DNA of 33,866 nt from positions 1 through 33,866 of the forward strand of contig CALFAM010000344.1 in the NCBI GenBank assembly GCA_937948815.1, written 5' to 3'. The DNA is from an uncultured bacterium. Lineage in GTDB: Bacteria; Acidobacteriota; Thermoanaerobaculia; Multivoradales; J023. The position numbers were made by a program, and so were the translations under genes. Under the pieces are notes generated by a model. It was not told the origin of the DNA. It saw only the letters and a program-made list of their open reading frames with translations, and made no database searches. Positions 1 through 8,346 of this stretch are shown in pieces. The number at the start of each line of letters is the position of its first letter. Position 1 is the stretch's first letter.

Positions 1-1953
1 CACGTAGGGCGTGCGGCCGGAGAACACACCGAGGCCACCACGAAGCTGGTTGCGACCATCGCTGTTGATGTCCCAGTTGAAGCCGATGCGCGGCGAAATG
101 ACCTCGTTACCGTCCGGCACGTCATCGGTACGGAAGCCGAAAGCGAGCGACTGCGGGTTGAAGGTCGGGTCATCCGGGAAGAACGGTGCATCGATGCGGA
201 GACCGAAGTTGAGCGTCAGGTTCGGCCGTGCGGCCCACTGGTCACCAGCGTAGACACCGAGCTGGTTGACCTCGAACTGAGCCGAGCGCCGGGGATCGTT
301 CGGATCGGCCGAGAAGCTGTAGTTGAACTCGTCGGCGATGCCGGTGAGGTACTGGTCGACACCACCGCGGAAGCGGTAGGACCCGAAGTTCTCACGGATG
401 AACAGGTTGTCGAACTCGAAGAGCTCGTTGTGGGTTCCGAAGGTGATCGTGTGATCGCCACGGATCATCGTGAAGTCGTTGTTGATCTCCAGGATGTCCT
501 GGTCGAGGGCGTTGGCAGTCGAGAACCGCTCGGTTCCGAACTCGAGATCGATGACACCGGGGCCCACGTTGTCGATGCGCACGTACGGGAAAGGGTTGGC
601 ACCCGTGCGGCTGTCTTCGATCGACTGAAAGCTCAGGCGCAGCTCGTTGAAGCTGTTGGAGCCGAAGACGCTGTTGAGCTGGCCGACGGTCGAGTTGGTC
701 TCGCTGAAGAAGTCGTAGCCGTGGCTCGCGAAGTCCCAGTTGAACGCGTTGGGGAAGAGGATGTCGTTGTCGGCATCCACGTAGTTGTGACGCGCCGTCA
801 ACTGGTGGCTCTCGTTGAGATTGAAGTCAAAGCGGAGGAAGATCTTGTCCGAGTTGGTTTCGCGCGATGATTCGCCGAATCCGCCCGGGTCGAAGCCGTA
901 GGTGGCGATCGTGAAGTCACGAACGGTGGTCGCGGCATCGAGGGCATCGAGAGTCTGCCCCGAGGAACCGTCGAGCGAGAAGCCCGTCGGGGTGTCTCGC
1001 TCGGCCACGTCGTAGTTGATGAAGAAGAAGGCCTTGTCTTTCGCGATCGGGCCGCCGAAGGAGATGCCGTACTGCGTGTCGGAGAACTCGCCGAAGGGAA
1101 CATCATCTCCGTCTGAGTCGTCGCGGTCACCGACCAGACCGTCGTCACGATCGAAGTAGTAGGCGGAGCCGGCCCAGCTGTTGGTACCGCTCTTGGTGAT
1201 GGCGTTGACACCACCGCCCGAGAATCCGCCTTGGCGCACATCGTAGGGCGCGACCAGGATCTGCAGGGTCTCGATTGCATCGATGCTGACCGGCTGCGTG
1301 CCTGCTTGACCGCCCGGAGTTCCGCTATCTGCGAGACCGAAGAGATCGTTGTTGACGGCGCCGTCGATCTGAATGTTGTTGTAGCGGTTGTTGCGACCCG
1401 CGATGCTCAGGGAGCTCGCTTCATCGTTGTCATTGGTGGCGGCAGCGAAAGGGTTCGTGCGCGCCAGGGAGACAATGTCGCGGTTGATGTTGGGCAGGTT
1501 CTGGACCAATTCCTCCGAGACGTTCGAGGTCGAGCCTGTCCGGTTCGGATTGATCAGCGGCGACGCTTCGGCCACGACGACGACGGTCTCCGAGATCTCC
1601 GCGAGCTGGAGACCGAAGTCGACTTCGGTGTCGCCGCCGAGGCGAACCATGACACCAGTCTGCTCGGTGGTCTGGAAACCCGCCATGGTCGTGGTCAGGC
1701 TATAGGGGCCACCGACGCGCACATTGAGAATTCTGAATCGGCCGTCGTTGCCGGAAAGCGTGGTGTAGCGGGTGCCGGTGGGCGTGTGAAGCGCGACCAC
1801 TTCAGCGCCCGGCAGCGCCGTGTCACCATCTTCATCGGTCACCAGGCCACTCAGCGAGCCGGTGGTTGCCTGCCCGAAGGTTGCGGGGGCCAACACCAGA
1901 AGGGCAGCGAGCCCAAGCGCCAAGCAGCGCATGTTCATGGGAAGAGAAGACAT
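1..1953 (-). CDS. TonB-dependent receptor, Oar-like, 5' part (runs off left edge)
   Basis: An open frame of 651 codons has no stop before the window edge, so the C-terminal part of the barrel is missing. A signal peptide covers about residues 1-28 (hydrophobic run LALGLAALLVLAPATFG). A carboxypeptidase-regulatory-like beta domain follows at about 33-118, then the segment ETVVVVAE (122-129) and a plug domain at about 140-250 containing SIAGRNNRYNNIQIDGA and GGFSGGGVNAITKSGTN. The rest consists of alternating aromatic beta strands typical of an outer-membrane barrel. The order CarboxypepD_reg, plug, barrel is that of Oar-like receptors, which are usually about 1000 residues or longer. Start ATG at 1953 is chosen because GGAGGT lies 5 bases upstream; ATGs at 1938 and 1932 are alternatives without such a site. 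The product would act in the outer membrane in TonB-energised uptake or protein export; the substrate cannot be read from sequence. Confidence 0.93.
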   Translation of the reverse strand, partial: MSSLPMNMRCLALGLAALLVLAPATFGQATTGSLSGLVTDEDGDTALPGAEVVALHTPTGTRYTTLSGNDGRFRILNVRVGGPYSLTTTMAGFQTTEQTGVMVRLGGDTEVDFGLQLAEISETVVVVAEASPLINPNRTGSTSNVSEELVQNLPNINRDIVSLARTNPFAAATNDNDEASSLSIAGRNNRYNNIQIDGAVNNDLFGLADSGTPGGQAGTQPVSIDAIETLQILVAPYDVRQGGFSGGGVNAITKSGTNSWAGSAYYFDRDDGLVGDRDDSDGDDVPFGEFSDTQYGISFGGPIAKDKAFFFINYDVAERDTPTGFSLDGSSGQTLDALDAATTVRDFTIATYGFDPGGFGESSRETNSDKIFLRFDFNLNESHQLTARHNYVDADNDILFPNAFNWDFASHGYDFFSETNSTVGQLNSVFGSNSFNELRLSFQSIEDSRTGANPFPYVRIDNVGPGVIDLEFGTERFSTANALDQDILEINNDFTMIRGDHTITFGTHNELFEFDNLFIRENFGSYRFRGGVDQYLTGIADEFNYSFSADPNDPRRSAQFEVNQLGVYAGDQWAARPNLTLNFGLRIDAPFFPDDPTFNPQSLAFGFRTDDVPDGNEVISPRIGFNWDINSDGRNQLRGGLGVFSGRTPYV

Positions 1954-2003
1954 CTCGTACCTCCGTAGCGGTGCTCGCTGTCTTGAGGCGAACACCGGTT
2001 TAG

Positions 2004-2020
2004 CGTGCATGCAATGCACG
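2004..2020. repeat. Perfect inverted repeat in the receptor leader
   Basis: CGTGCAT, GCA, ATGCACG: 7-base arms with a 3-base centre, about 50 bases upstream of the receptor start codon. It shares the GTGCA/TGCAC core with the dyad at 2255-2272. It could be a second operator or an mRNA hairpin. Confidence 0.45.
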
Positions 2021-2254
2021 TCTCGTCGTCCTGCGCACCAGCCACTCCTCATCGGCTGTGCCACTGCGAGCCTCGTGCCACTCTCCACGGCCACTCTGAT
2101 CGAGCTCTCGACGGGTCATCTTTCTGTACGGGGAACGCTATCGAACGTTCCGGTGGCCGGCCCACTGACCTCGGTCCGCAGTGCCTGCCTCCGTCCAATC
2201 CTTCGGTGCTCGATCGACCTCGTGGAACGGTCTGATTCGTGCTCGATGCGTAAG

Positions 2255-2272
2255 TGCACAATATCTTGTGCA
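2255..2272. promoter_or_regulatory. Perfect inverted repeat, candidate operator
   Basis: TGCACAA, four bases TATC, TTGTGCA: a perfect 7-base dyad with the geometry of a dimeric regulator site. It lies about 300 bases upstream of the receptor start and just downstream of the candidate promoter. No regulator that would bind it is identifiable in the window. Confidence 0.45.
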
Positions 2273-2292
2273 TCTGTGCGCTGACGCCACCA

Positions 2293-2320
2293 AGTCTAGC
2301 ATTCTTCCGGTTGAATCCAA
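2293..2320 (-). promoter_or_regulatory. Candidate sigma-70-like promoter for the TonB-dependent receptor
   Basis: On the minus strand TTGGAT (2320-2315) and TAGACT (2298-2293) are separated by 16 bases. Each matches the -35/-10 consensus at 4 of 6 positions. A transcript would start near 2286, just before the dyad at 2255-2272. This is only a pattern match; housekeeping promoters of this organism are unknown. Confidence 0.3.
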
Positions 2321-2429
2321 GGTTGTCGTCTCGACGCGCTGATTCATCAATTCTAAGGCCGAGACAAGCCAAGAATGCAGCGTCGGCAGACGGTATCACC
2401 GGTCCCTCACACCCTTCATGAAGATCGGG

Positions 2430-4436
2430 TCAACCATCTGGCGAACCTGCGGGGAGATTGACATGGAACGCCGTGCCCCGGCCTTCTTCGGTCTCGAATT
2501 CGACCGTCCCCGCCATGGCTTCGACCAGTTGACGTGCGATCGCCAGGCCGAGACCGGAACCCCCCGTCGGGCGTGCGGTCGAGGCGTCGGCTTGGGTGAA
2601 TCGCTCGAAGATCTGATCCTGAAATGCCTGGGGAATCCCGGGCCCTTGGTCGCGAACGGTCAGGATGACCCGTTCATCGGCTCCGCGTGCCGAGAGCTCG
2701 ACCGCGGCGCCCGGGGGGGAGAACTTGATGGCATTGGAGATCAAGTTCAGAAGCACCTGTACGAGTCGGCGCCGATCCGCGATCGCACGCAGACCCTGGG
2801 GGCATTGTGCCTCGATGCGGACGTCGTGCTCGTGGGCAACAGCGCGCATTCCGGTCGCGGTCTCGTCGAGTAGCGGCTCAATGGCGACCGGCATCGACTC
2901 GAGCGACATCCGACCGACCGAAAGGCGTTGGAGATCGAGGAGATCGTTGACCAACTGCAAGAGTCGGTGACTGTTGCGGTGCGCCACGGTCGTCAGCTCG
3001 TGGAGGCGCTCAGGGTCTTCGCGCAGCGCCGGTTGGGCAATCAGCCCGAGTGCGGCGACGATCGACGTGAGTGGTGTGCGCAGCTCATGGCTCACCGTCG
3101 AGATGAAGTCTTGCTTCATTTGCTCGACCCGGCGCCGTTCGCTGATGTCTTCGCAGCAGGTGACCGAGGCCAGGAGATTGCCAGCGTCGTCGCGGACGTT
3201 GTCGGAAACCAGTCGCGCGGGGAATGTGGCGCCGTCGCGGGTACGTGACATCTGCTCACGGACCCATGGACGTCCGGTGGGCGGCGTGGCAGTGGAGGCT
3301 CCGGCAGGCTCGCCATCCGGCGCCAGAAGCTGGTACCGCGTGCCGATCAAATCGCTCGTGCTGTAGCCATGCATCGACGCGCCTGCCGGGTTGACGTAGA
3401 GCAGCGTTCCGTCCGGCTCGGTAATGACAACGCCAATCGACATCCGCTCGACCGCGCGCTCGAGCATCAGCAGGCGCCGCTCCGCGCGCCGGCGCTTCGC
3501 CTCTTCGAGGATGCGCTCACGGTCGACCCGCACCAGCTCTTCGGTCTGGCGGCTGAGCTCTCGGCGCGTGGTCTCGAATTCGCGGTGGGTGATCGACACG
3601 GAGCGCACCCGTGACAGCAGGTTGAGGGCGAGCGCGCCGGCGATTCCGCCGTAGGCGATCAAACGCAGGAGGTGGCTCACCATGCTGTGCCCTTCGAAAG
3701 CGGGCGAGCCGCCGAAAGCCGCGTCGATCTGAGACAGGACGTGCGGCACGGTCGAAAGCATCAGCGCGCGTCCGAGCGCGGTGCGCCGTACGCGGACCAA
3801 GTGAGGCAGGACCACCAGACCTGCCATGGCGAAGAGAACCAGGGCCAGGAGGTCCCACGGGTGGGGGGCAATGGCGCCGTAGGCGCTCATCGGCGGCAGC
3901 GGGGCGCCGACGAGGGCCGCGATGCCAGCGGCTGCGGCCACGGCGCCGATCGAGCCCAGCGCGCGGGTGAGGAATCGCGTCGTACGCGCCCGGCTGATCC
4001 ACATACCGCCGAGCATCAAGGCCGCCGCGAGGTAAGTCCGCGAAAGGGTCCAGATCGCGATTGCCGGACCGGCGGGCGATGCGGTTGCCAGGCCCTGGCG
4101 TGCCAGTGCGACCGCGGCCAGCGCGTCGAGCACAGCGGCACCAGCCATCGACACGGCGATCAGGGCAGCTTCCTTGTTGTCTTGGGTCGAACTGGCGCTG
4201 ACCACCAGGATCAGCGCGGCAAAGACGCATCCCAAGGCCACCCATGCGGCGGTCCAGGAGGTGGCAGCCTTCAGGAGGTCGATCAGGGCGCCGTCGGCGA
4301 ATGCGCCGAACGAGAGGTCCGTGCCGGTTGCGGCGAGCCCGCCCAGCCAGACGATCGCCGACAAGGCAACGACGGTGCTGGCCAGGGCGACCTGAATGCG
4401 GCCCGCGAGTGCGGAGCTGAAGAGATTCTCGGGCAA
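2430..4436 (-). CDS. Membrane sensor histidine kinase with PAS domain
   Basis: The 668-residue product begins with about seven hydrophobic segments (roughly 13-33, 58-80, 95-113, 127-147, 160-178, 195-213, 258-275), resembling a MASE-type membrane sensor. A charged, probably coiled-coil linker (280-325) leads to a PAS domain (about 326-435) and the HisKA helix with phosphoacceptor His450 in FISTVSHELRTPLTSI. The HATPase domain carries N-box Asn568 (NLISNAIKFSP), G1 DQGPGIP (596-602) and G2 GGSGLGLAI (625-633). All kinase residues needed for activity are present. The start is TTG, 6 bases after the stop of the receiver gene and in the same frame, with no clear Shine-Dalgarno site, so the start is the weakest part of the call. 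It would autophosphorylate at the inner membrane and pass phosphate to the neighbouring receiver and/or the divergent OmpR-type regulator. The signal is unknown. Confidence 0.92.
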   Translation of the reverse strand: MPENLFSSALAGRIQVALASTVVALSAIVWLGGLAATGTDLSFGAFADGALIDLLKAATSWTAAWVALGCVFAALILVVSASSTQDNKEAALIAVSMAGAAVLDALAAVALARQGLATASPAGPAIAIWTLSRTYLAAALMLGGMWISRARTTRFLTRALGSIGAVAAAAGIAALVGAPLPPMSAYGAIAPHPWDLLALVLFAMAGLVVLPHLVRVRRTALGRALMLSTVPHVLSQIDAAFGGSPAFEGHSMVSHLLRLIAYGGIAGALALNLLSRVRSVSITHREFETTRRELSRQTEELVRVDRERILEEAKRRRAERRLLMLERAVERMSIGVVITEPDGTLLYVNPAGASMHGYSTSDLIGTRYQLLAPDGEPAGASTATPPTGRPWVREQMSRTRDGATFPARLVSDNVRDDAGNLLASVTCCEDISERRRVEQMKQDFISTVSHELRTPLTSIVAALGLIAQPALREDPERLHELTTVAHRNSHRLLQLVNDLLDLQRLSVGRMSLESMPVAIEPLLDETATGMRAVAHEHDVRIEAQCPQGLRAIADRRRLVQVLLNLISNAIKFSPPGAAVELSARGADERVILTVRDQGPGIPQAFQDQIFERFTQADASTARPTGGSGLGLAIARQLVEAMAGTVEFETEEGRGTAFHVNLPAGSPDG

Positions 4437-4442
4437 GGGTTG

Positions 4443-4850
4443 TTAGGGTTCGTTCGAGGTTCGGGTCGAGACCCGACGCCAGATCGCCTCGACCTGAGCG
4501 CACAGCTGTGCCGGGTCGAAGGGCTTGACGATGACGTCTGCGACGCCCAACTCGCGGTATCCACTCACCTCGTCGGGCTGGGCGCGGGCGGTCATGAAGA
4601 CGACCGGCTTGTCGGCGAACCCAGGGACCTTGCGCAGCGCCTCGAGGGTCGTCGGGCCGTCCATCCCAGGCATCATGACGTCGAGCAGAATCAGGTCGGG
4701 GTCGATGTTCGGGGCCCGTTCGAGCGCTTCGGCACCCGATCCGCAGACGTCGAGCTCGAAGCCGCCGAGCGACCGCAGCACGATGCCGGCGACCGTCTGG
4801 ATGTCGTGATCGTCCTCGACGAGAAGAATGCGTTCGAGAGTTTCCTTCAT
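4443..4850 (-). CDS. Stand-alone response regulator receiver (CheY-like)
   Basis: The 135-residue protein is a single receiver domain with no output domain. Asp13-Asp14 form the acidic pocket (LLVEDDHDI), Asp57 is the phosphoacceptor in LLDVMMPGMDG, Thr87 lies in the MTA motif and Lys109 in KPF. It is the first gene of a two-gene minus-strand unit with the kinase, whose start follows its TAA by 6 bases. Single receivers act as phosphate shuttles or work by protein contact, so it may feed a phosphorelay or modulate the kinase. Start ATG at 4850 fits the fold; the upstream ribosome site is weak. Confidence 0.93.
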   Translation of the reverse strand: MKETLERILLVEDDHDIQTVAGIVLRSLGGFELDVCGSGAEALERAPNIDPDLILLDVMMPGMDGPTTLEALRKVPGFADKPVVFMTARAQPDEVSGYRELGVADVIVKPFDPAQLCAQVEAIWRRVSTRTSNEP

Positions 4851-4922
4851 GAGAGCCTACGACAGGTTCGAGCGATGGGAAGAAGGCTGAAGTATACTTT
4901 CCGCGAACCAGGATCCCGAGCA
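4851..4922. promoter_or_regulatory. Divergent promoter region between two regulator genes
   Basis: This 72-base gap separates the receiver-kinase pair (minus) from the OmpR-type gene (plus). It holds the perfect palindrome AAGTATACTT at 4890-4899. It provides a -10-like TATACT on the plus strand (4893-4898), about 25 bases before the OmpR-type start, and the same hexamer on the minus strand. No good -35 hexamer is visible on either side, so activator-dependent promoters are possible. Confidence 0.4.
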
Positions 4923-5651
4923 ATGTCACTTCCTTTTTCCCAGCAGACCGATCAGCACACCGTGCACGCTGTGCTCGTGGTGGACGACGACCCCGATATT
5001 CGGGAAGTCGTGCGTCTCGCGCTGGACGCGGAAGGCTTCGATGTCGCGCTGGCAGAGTCGGGAGACGCGGCCCTGGCATGGATCGAATCGAATGGGCTTC
5101 CGCACCTGGTGATCATCGATATCCGCATGCCCGGCATGGATGGGCTGGAGCTCGGCCGGCGCATCCTGCGCGCCAGCGACGTTCCGCTGATCATGCTGAC
5201 CGCGGTCGACGACGAGCGGACGATCCTCGAAGCGCTGGAGCATCTGGCGGAGGACTACCTGATCAAGCCCTTCAAGCCGCGTGAGCTCGCGGTTCGGGTC
5301 AAGCGGGTGCTCCGGCGGATGAGCGACTTCACGTACGCACGTGCACCGATCGTCGAGATCGATGAGTACCTCAGCCTGGATCTCGTGGGGCGGAAGGCAC
5401 TCGTCGGTGGCGAGTCGGTGCCGCTCACGCCTACCGAGACCAAGCTCCTGCACATCTTGATTCGCAGCGCTCCCCGGACCGTGACGGTCGACTTCCTCCT
5501 GCGCCGGCTGTGGCCGCTGGAGGAAGTCTACGAAGACACCCTGCGTGTCCACATGCACCGCCTGCGACGAAAGATCGAGCCCAAGCCCACCAAGCCCCGA
5601 TACCTGGTGACCCAGCGAGGGGTGGGCTACAGTTTCGCAGCAGCGCCTTGA
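4923..5651 (+). CDS. OmpR/PhoB-family response regulator
   Basis: The 242-residue protein has a receiver domain (about 15-130) with acidic residues Asp21-Asp23, phosphoacceptor Asp66 in IIDIRMPGMDG, Thr93 and Lys115. A C-terminal winged-helix DNA-binding domain spans about 145-240. The recognition helix is near DTLRVHMHRLRRKIE (205-219) and the wing ends in TQRGVGYSF. The open frame extends far upstream, but that part is antisense to the kinase. ATG 4923 is chosen because it begins just before the receiver fold and has AGGA at 4910-4913. It is divergent from the kinase-receiver pair and is the obvious DNA-binding partner of that kinase. Its targets are unknown. Confidence 0.92.
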   Translation: MSLPFSQQTDQHTVHAVLVVDDDPDIREVVRLALDAEGFDVALAESGDAALAWIESNGLPHLVIIDIRMPGMDGLELGRRILRASDVPLIMLTAVDDERTILEALEHLAEDYLIKPFKPRELAVRVKRVLRRMSDFTYARAPIVEIDEYLSLDLVGRKALVGGESVPLTPTETKLLHILIRSAPRTVTVDFLLRRLWPLEEVYEDTLRVHMHRLRRKIEPKPTKPRYLVTQRGVGYSFAAAP

Positions 5652-5653
5652 GA

Positions 5654-5672
5654 AGCGCCGCTCCGCGGCGCT
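5654..5672 (+). terminator. GC-rich hairpin after the OmpR-type gene
   Basis: AGCGCCGC, TCC, GCGGCGCT: a perfect 8-base stem with a 3-base loop, 2 bases after the stop codon. It is not followed by a run of T, so it is either a weak or factor-assisted terminator or an mRNA 3' stabiliser before argG. Confidence 0.4.
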
Positions 5673-5711
5673 GACAGTCCCCCACTAACCTCGACCGAAG
5701 TGAGCACCACT

Positions 5712-6917
5712 ATGCGTGTTGTCTTGGCCTATTCAGGCGGTCTCGATACATCCGTCATCCTGCGTTGGATCCAGGAAACCTACGACGCCGAAGTCGTGGC
5801 CTACACGGCTGACGTCGGGCAAGGCGCCGACGAGTTGGAGAAGGCCCGTGCTGCCGCTGCCACCACTGGCGCGAGCGAGTTCGTGTGTGACGATCTGCAA
5901 GAGGAATTCGTGCGCGAGTGCGTCTTCCCGGCGCTGGCTGCCAACGCGGTCTACGAGCACTACTACCTGATGGGTACGGCACTGGCGCGACCGGTCATCG
6001 CCCGTGGGCTGGTGCGTTGCGCCGAGCGCGTGGACGCCGGAGCAATCGCCCATGGCGCGACTGGGAAGGGCAACGACCAGATCCGTTTCGAGCTCGCTGC
6101 CTATGCGCTGGCGCCCAATCTTCGGATCATCGCGCCCTGGCGTGAGTGGGACATGAAGGGCCGCTCCGATCTGATTGCCTACGCCAAGGCGCGCGACATC
6201 AGTCTGGCGGCAGCACCCAAGCCTGAGTATTCGATGGATGCCAACTTGATGCACATCTCGTACGAAGGAGGTGTACTGGAAGATCCATGGGCTGGACCGC
6301 CGGCCGACATGTTCCGGATGACCGTCGACCCCGAGTCGGCGCCCGACACGCCGCAGTGGGTGACGATCCGCTTCGAGCGCGGCGTGCCGGTGGCGGTCGA
6401 TGGCGAAATGCTCGATCCGGTGCCACTGGTCGAGCGCCTGAATGCGCTCGGCGGCCGGCACGGCATTGGCCGGGTCGACATCGTCGAGAACCGCTTTCTC
6501 GGCATGAAGAGTCGAGGCGTCTACGAGACCCCCGGGGTCACCTTGCTCCTGCACGCGCACCGCGCTGTCGAATCCCTGACCCTCGATCGCGAGGTTCAGC
6601 ACCTGCGTGACGAGCTGATCCCGCGCTACGCCGAGATGGTCTACAACGGTCTTTGGTTCAGCCCCGAACGCGAAGCCCTCCAGTCGTTCATGGACAAGGT
6701 GCAGGAGCGGGTGAATGGGGAAGCGCGGCTCAAGCTCTACAAGGGAAGCGCGACGATCGAAGGGCGTCGTTCGTTGACCCACACGCTCTACGACGAGAAG
6801 ACCGCGACCTTCGAAGCCGACGATGTCTACGACCAGTCCGATGCCACGGGCTTCATCCGGCTGCAGGCCCTACGCCTTCGTAGCTTCGGTGCCAAACGCA
6901 TCTCGGAAGGCGAATAG
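5712..6917 (+). CDS. argG: Argininosuccinate synthase
   Basis: Joins citrulline and aspartate with ATP to make argininosuccinate, the penultimate step of arginine synthesis, in the cytosol. The 401-residue product has the usual family length. The N-terminal ATP-binding loop AYSGGLDTS is at 6-14, [15 protein letters not shown] at 113-127, and [13 protein letters not shown] follows near 143. ATG 5712 gives the typical beginning [10 protein letters not shown] and has a weak purine-rich site (AAGTGAG) upstream; a GTG at 5700 in the same frame would add four residues. argH follows after 33 bases, so the two are very likely cotranscribed. No promoter is evident in the 60 bases upstream. Confidence 0.97.
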   Translation: MRVVLAYSGGLDTSVILRWIQETYDAEVVAYTADVGQGADELEKARAAAATTGASEFVCDDLQEEFVRECVFPALAANAVYEHYYLMGTALARPVIARGLVRCAERVDAGAIAHGATGKGNDQIRFELAAYALAPNLRIIAPWREWDMKGRSDLIAYAKARDISLAAAPKPEYSMDANLMHISYEGGVLEDPWAGPPADMFRMTVDPESAPDTPQWVTIRFERGVPVAVDGEMLDPVPLVERLNALGGRHGIGRVDIVENRFLGMKSRGVYETPGVTLLLHAHRAVESLTLDREVQHLRDELIPRYAEMVYNGLWFSPEREALQSFMDKVQERVNGEARLKLYKGSATIEGRRSLTHTLYDEKTATFEADDVYDQSDATGFIRLQALRLRSFGAKRISEGE

Positions 6918-6950
6918 TCGGACTGCCAACTGGCGCACAGGAGGCCCCAG

Positions 6951-8327
6951 ATGAGCTTGTTGCGTGGACGGTTCGGACAGCAGACCAAGGTCGACATGGA
7001 GCGGTTCGGCTCGTCGATCGACGTCGACCTGGTCATGCTCGACGAGGATATCGACGGCTCGCTGGCGCACGCGGCGATGCTCGGTGAAACGGGCGTACTC
7101 TCGCCTGCCGACGCCGAAGTCATTGCCGAGGGACTGGAGTCCGTGCGTGCGGAGCTGCATGCTGGCTCCTTTGTCCCGCGCGACGCCGACGAGGACATTC
7201 ACATGGCGGTGGAACGGCGACTGACCGAGCTGGTCGGCGACGTCGGCAAGAAGCTGCATACGGCGCGGTCGCGCAATGACCAGGTGGCGACCGATGTGCG
7301 TCTGTGGCTGTTGCGCCAGGTGCCGCGTTTGGAGGCTGCCCTTGCGGCCTTGGTCGATGCATTGCTCGAGCGCATCGATCGCGACGGCGAGACGCTCATG
7401 CCAGGCTATACCCACCTGCAGCGCGGACAGCCGATCCTGCTCGGTCACCAGCTCCTCGCCCATGCCTGGCCCTTGACACGGGATCGTGGCCGGTTGCGCG
7501 ACGCGCGCCGACGCTTCGATCGCTGTCCGCTCGGGGCCTGCGCCATGGCCGGCACCGCGCATCCGATCGATCGCCACCGCACCGCCGATCAGCTCGGCTT
7601 TTCGGCGCCGGTCGAGAATGCCATGGACGCGGTGGCTGCGCGTGATCACGCGCAGGAGGTCGTGGCAGCCTGCGCGATCGTCATGGTCCACCTCTCGCGG
7701 ATGGCTGAAGAGCTGATCGTCTGGTCGTCGTCCGAGTTCGATTTCGTGCGCCTCGACGAAGGCTATGCCACCGGTTCGAGCATCATGCCGCAAAAGCGCA
7801 ATCCCGACGCTGCCGAGCTGGTGCGCGGCAAGAGCGGGCGGGTCGTTGGCGCGCTCAACAGCTTGCTGGTGATGGTCAAGGGGCTGCCCCTCGCCTACAA
7901 CCGTGATCTCCAGGAAGACCGCGCGGCCTTGTTCGACGCGGTGACCACCACGTTCGACAGCGTGTCGATCATGGCTGGTGTGTGGCAAGGACTGGCCGTG
8001 CGCAAGGACCGATTCGAGCAAGCGTTGGTGGGCGACCCCAGCCTGGCAACCGAGCTCGCCGATCATCTGGCCAGCAGAGGTGTGCCCTTCCGGGAAGCCC
8101 ACGAAGCCATCGGTGGCCTGGTGCGTTGGTGCGACGAAACAGGGCGGTCTCTCGATCAGCTCGACCGCGAGACCGCCGCGAGCTTTCATCCGACCCTGGC
8201 CGACGCGCCGCTCGAGACCTTGCTCGATCCCCGCGCCGCTACCGCGCGCCGAACGTCTTTCGGAGGCACCGCCTGGTCCGAGGTCCAGCGGCAGGTCGCG
8301 TTGCTGCGGGCGGACGCTGCGGATTGA
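6951..8327 (+). CDS. argH: Argininosuccinate lyase
   Basis: Splits argininosuccinate into arginine and fumarate, the last step of arginine synthesis. The 458-residue product belongs to the fumarase/aspartase superfamily. It has the substrate segment TARSRNDQVATDVRL (104-118), the His of GYTHLQRGQP (152-161) and the catalytic-serine signature GSSIMPQKRNP (275-285). AGGAGG stands 7 bases before ATG 6951. One conserved loop is slightly altered: family members usually read like LPLGSGALAGT, whereas this one has PLGACAMAGT (193-202). The main catalytic residues remain, so it is probably active. It directly follows argG and converges on the next gene, leaving only 19 bases between stops. Confidence 0.96.
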   Translation: MSLLRGRFGQQTKVDMERFGSSIDVDLVMLDEDIDGSLAHAAMLGETGVLSPADAEVIAEGLESVRAELHAGSFVPRDADEDIHMAVERRLTELVGDVGKKLHTARSRNDQVATDVRLWLLRQVPRLEAALAALVDALLERIDRDGETLMPGYTHLQRGQPILLGHQLLAHAWPLTRDRGRLRDARRRFDRCPLGACAMAGTAHPIDRHRTADQLGFSAPVENAMDAVAARDHAQEVVAACAIVMVHLSRMAEELIVWSSSEFDFVRLDEGYATGSSIMPQKRNPDAAELVRGKSGRVVGALNSLLVMVKGLPLAYNRDLQEDRAALFDAVTTTFDSVSIMAGVWQGLAVRKDRFEQALVGDPSLATELADHLASRGVPFREAHEAIGGLVRWCDETGRSLDQLDRETAASFHPTLADAPLETLLDPRAATARRTSFGGTAWSEVQRQVALLRADAAD

Positions 8328-8346
8328 TGCAGCTGTCGGCTGACGG

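Larger units (their letters stand above)
1954..2429. other. 476-base non-coding region upstream of the receptor gene
   Basis: No credible gene lies here. The open frames that cross it have no recognisable protein and no ribosome binding site. The stretch is less GC-rich than the flanking genes and holds a candidate minus-strand promoter (2293-2320) and two perfect inverted repeats (2255-2272 and 2004-2020). The kinase gene ends at its right border, so this is the control region of the receptor gene alone. If the candidate promoter is right, the receptor mRNA has a leader of about 330 bases. Confidence 0.7.

Noticed and set aside
2049-2399. Minus-strand open frame of 116 codons upstream of the receptor gene
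   Set aside because: No domain, no ribosome site, low-complexity Arg/Ser/Gly composition, and it covers the candidate promoter and one dyad.
4890-4899. AAGTATACTT as a specific operator
   Set aside because: A 10-base palindrome containing TATACT on both strands is better explained by overlapping -10 elements; without a known regulator it is not called an operator.
3672-4922. Long plus-strand open frame ahead of the OmpR-type gene
   Set aside because: It is antisense to the kinase and receiver genes, has no recognisable domain, and merely extends the frame of the real regulator that starts at 4923.
3517-5079. 520-codon minus-strand open frame
   Set aside because: Overlaps the kinase and receiver genes in another frame; Arg/Pro/Gly-rich shadow without domains.
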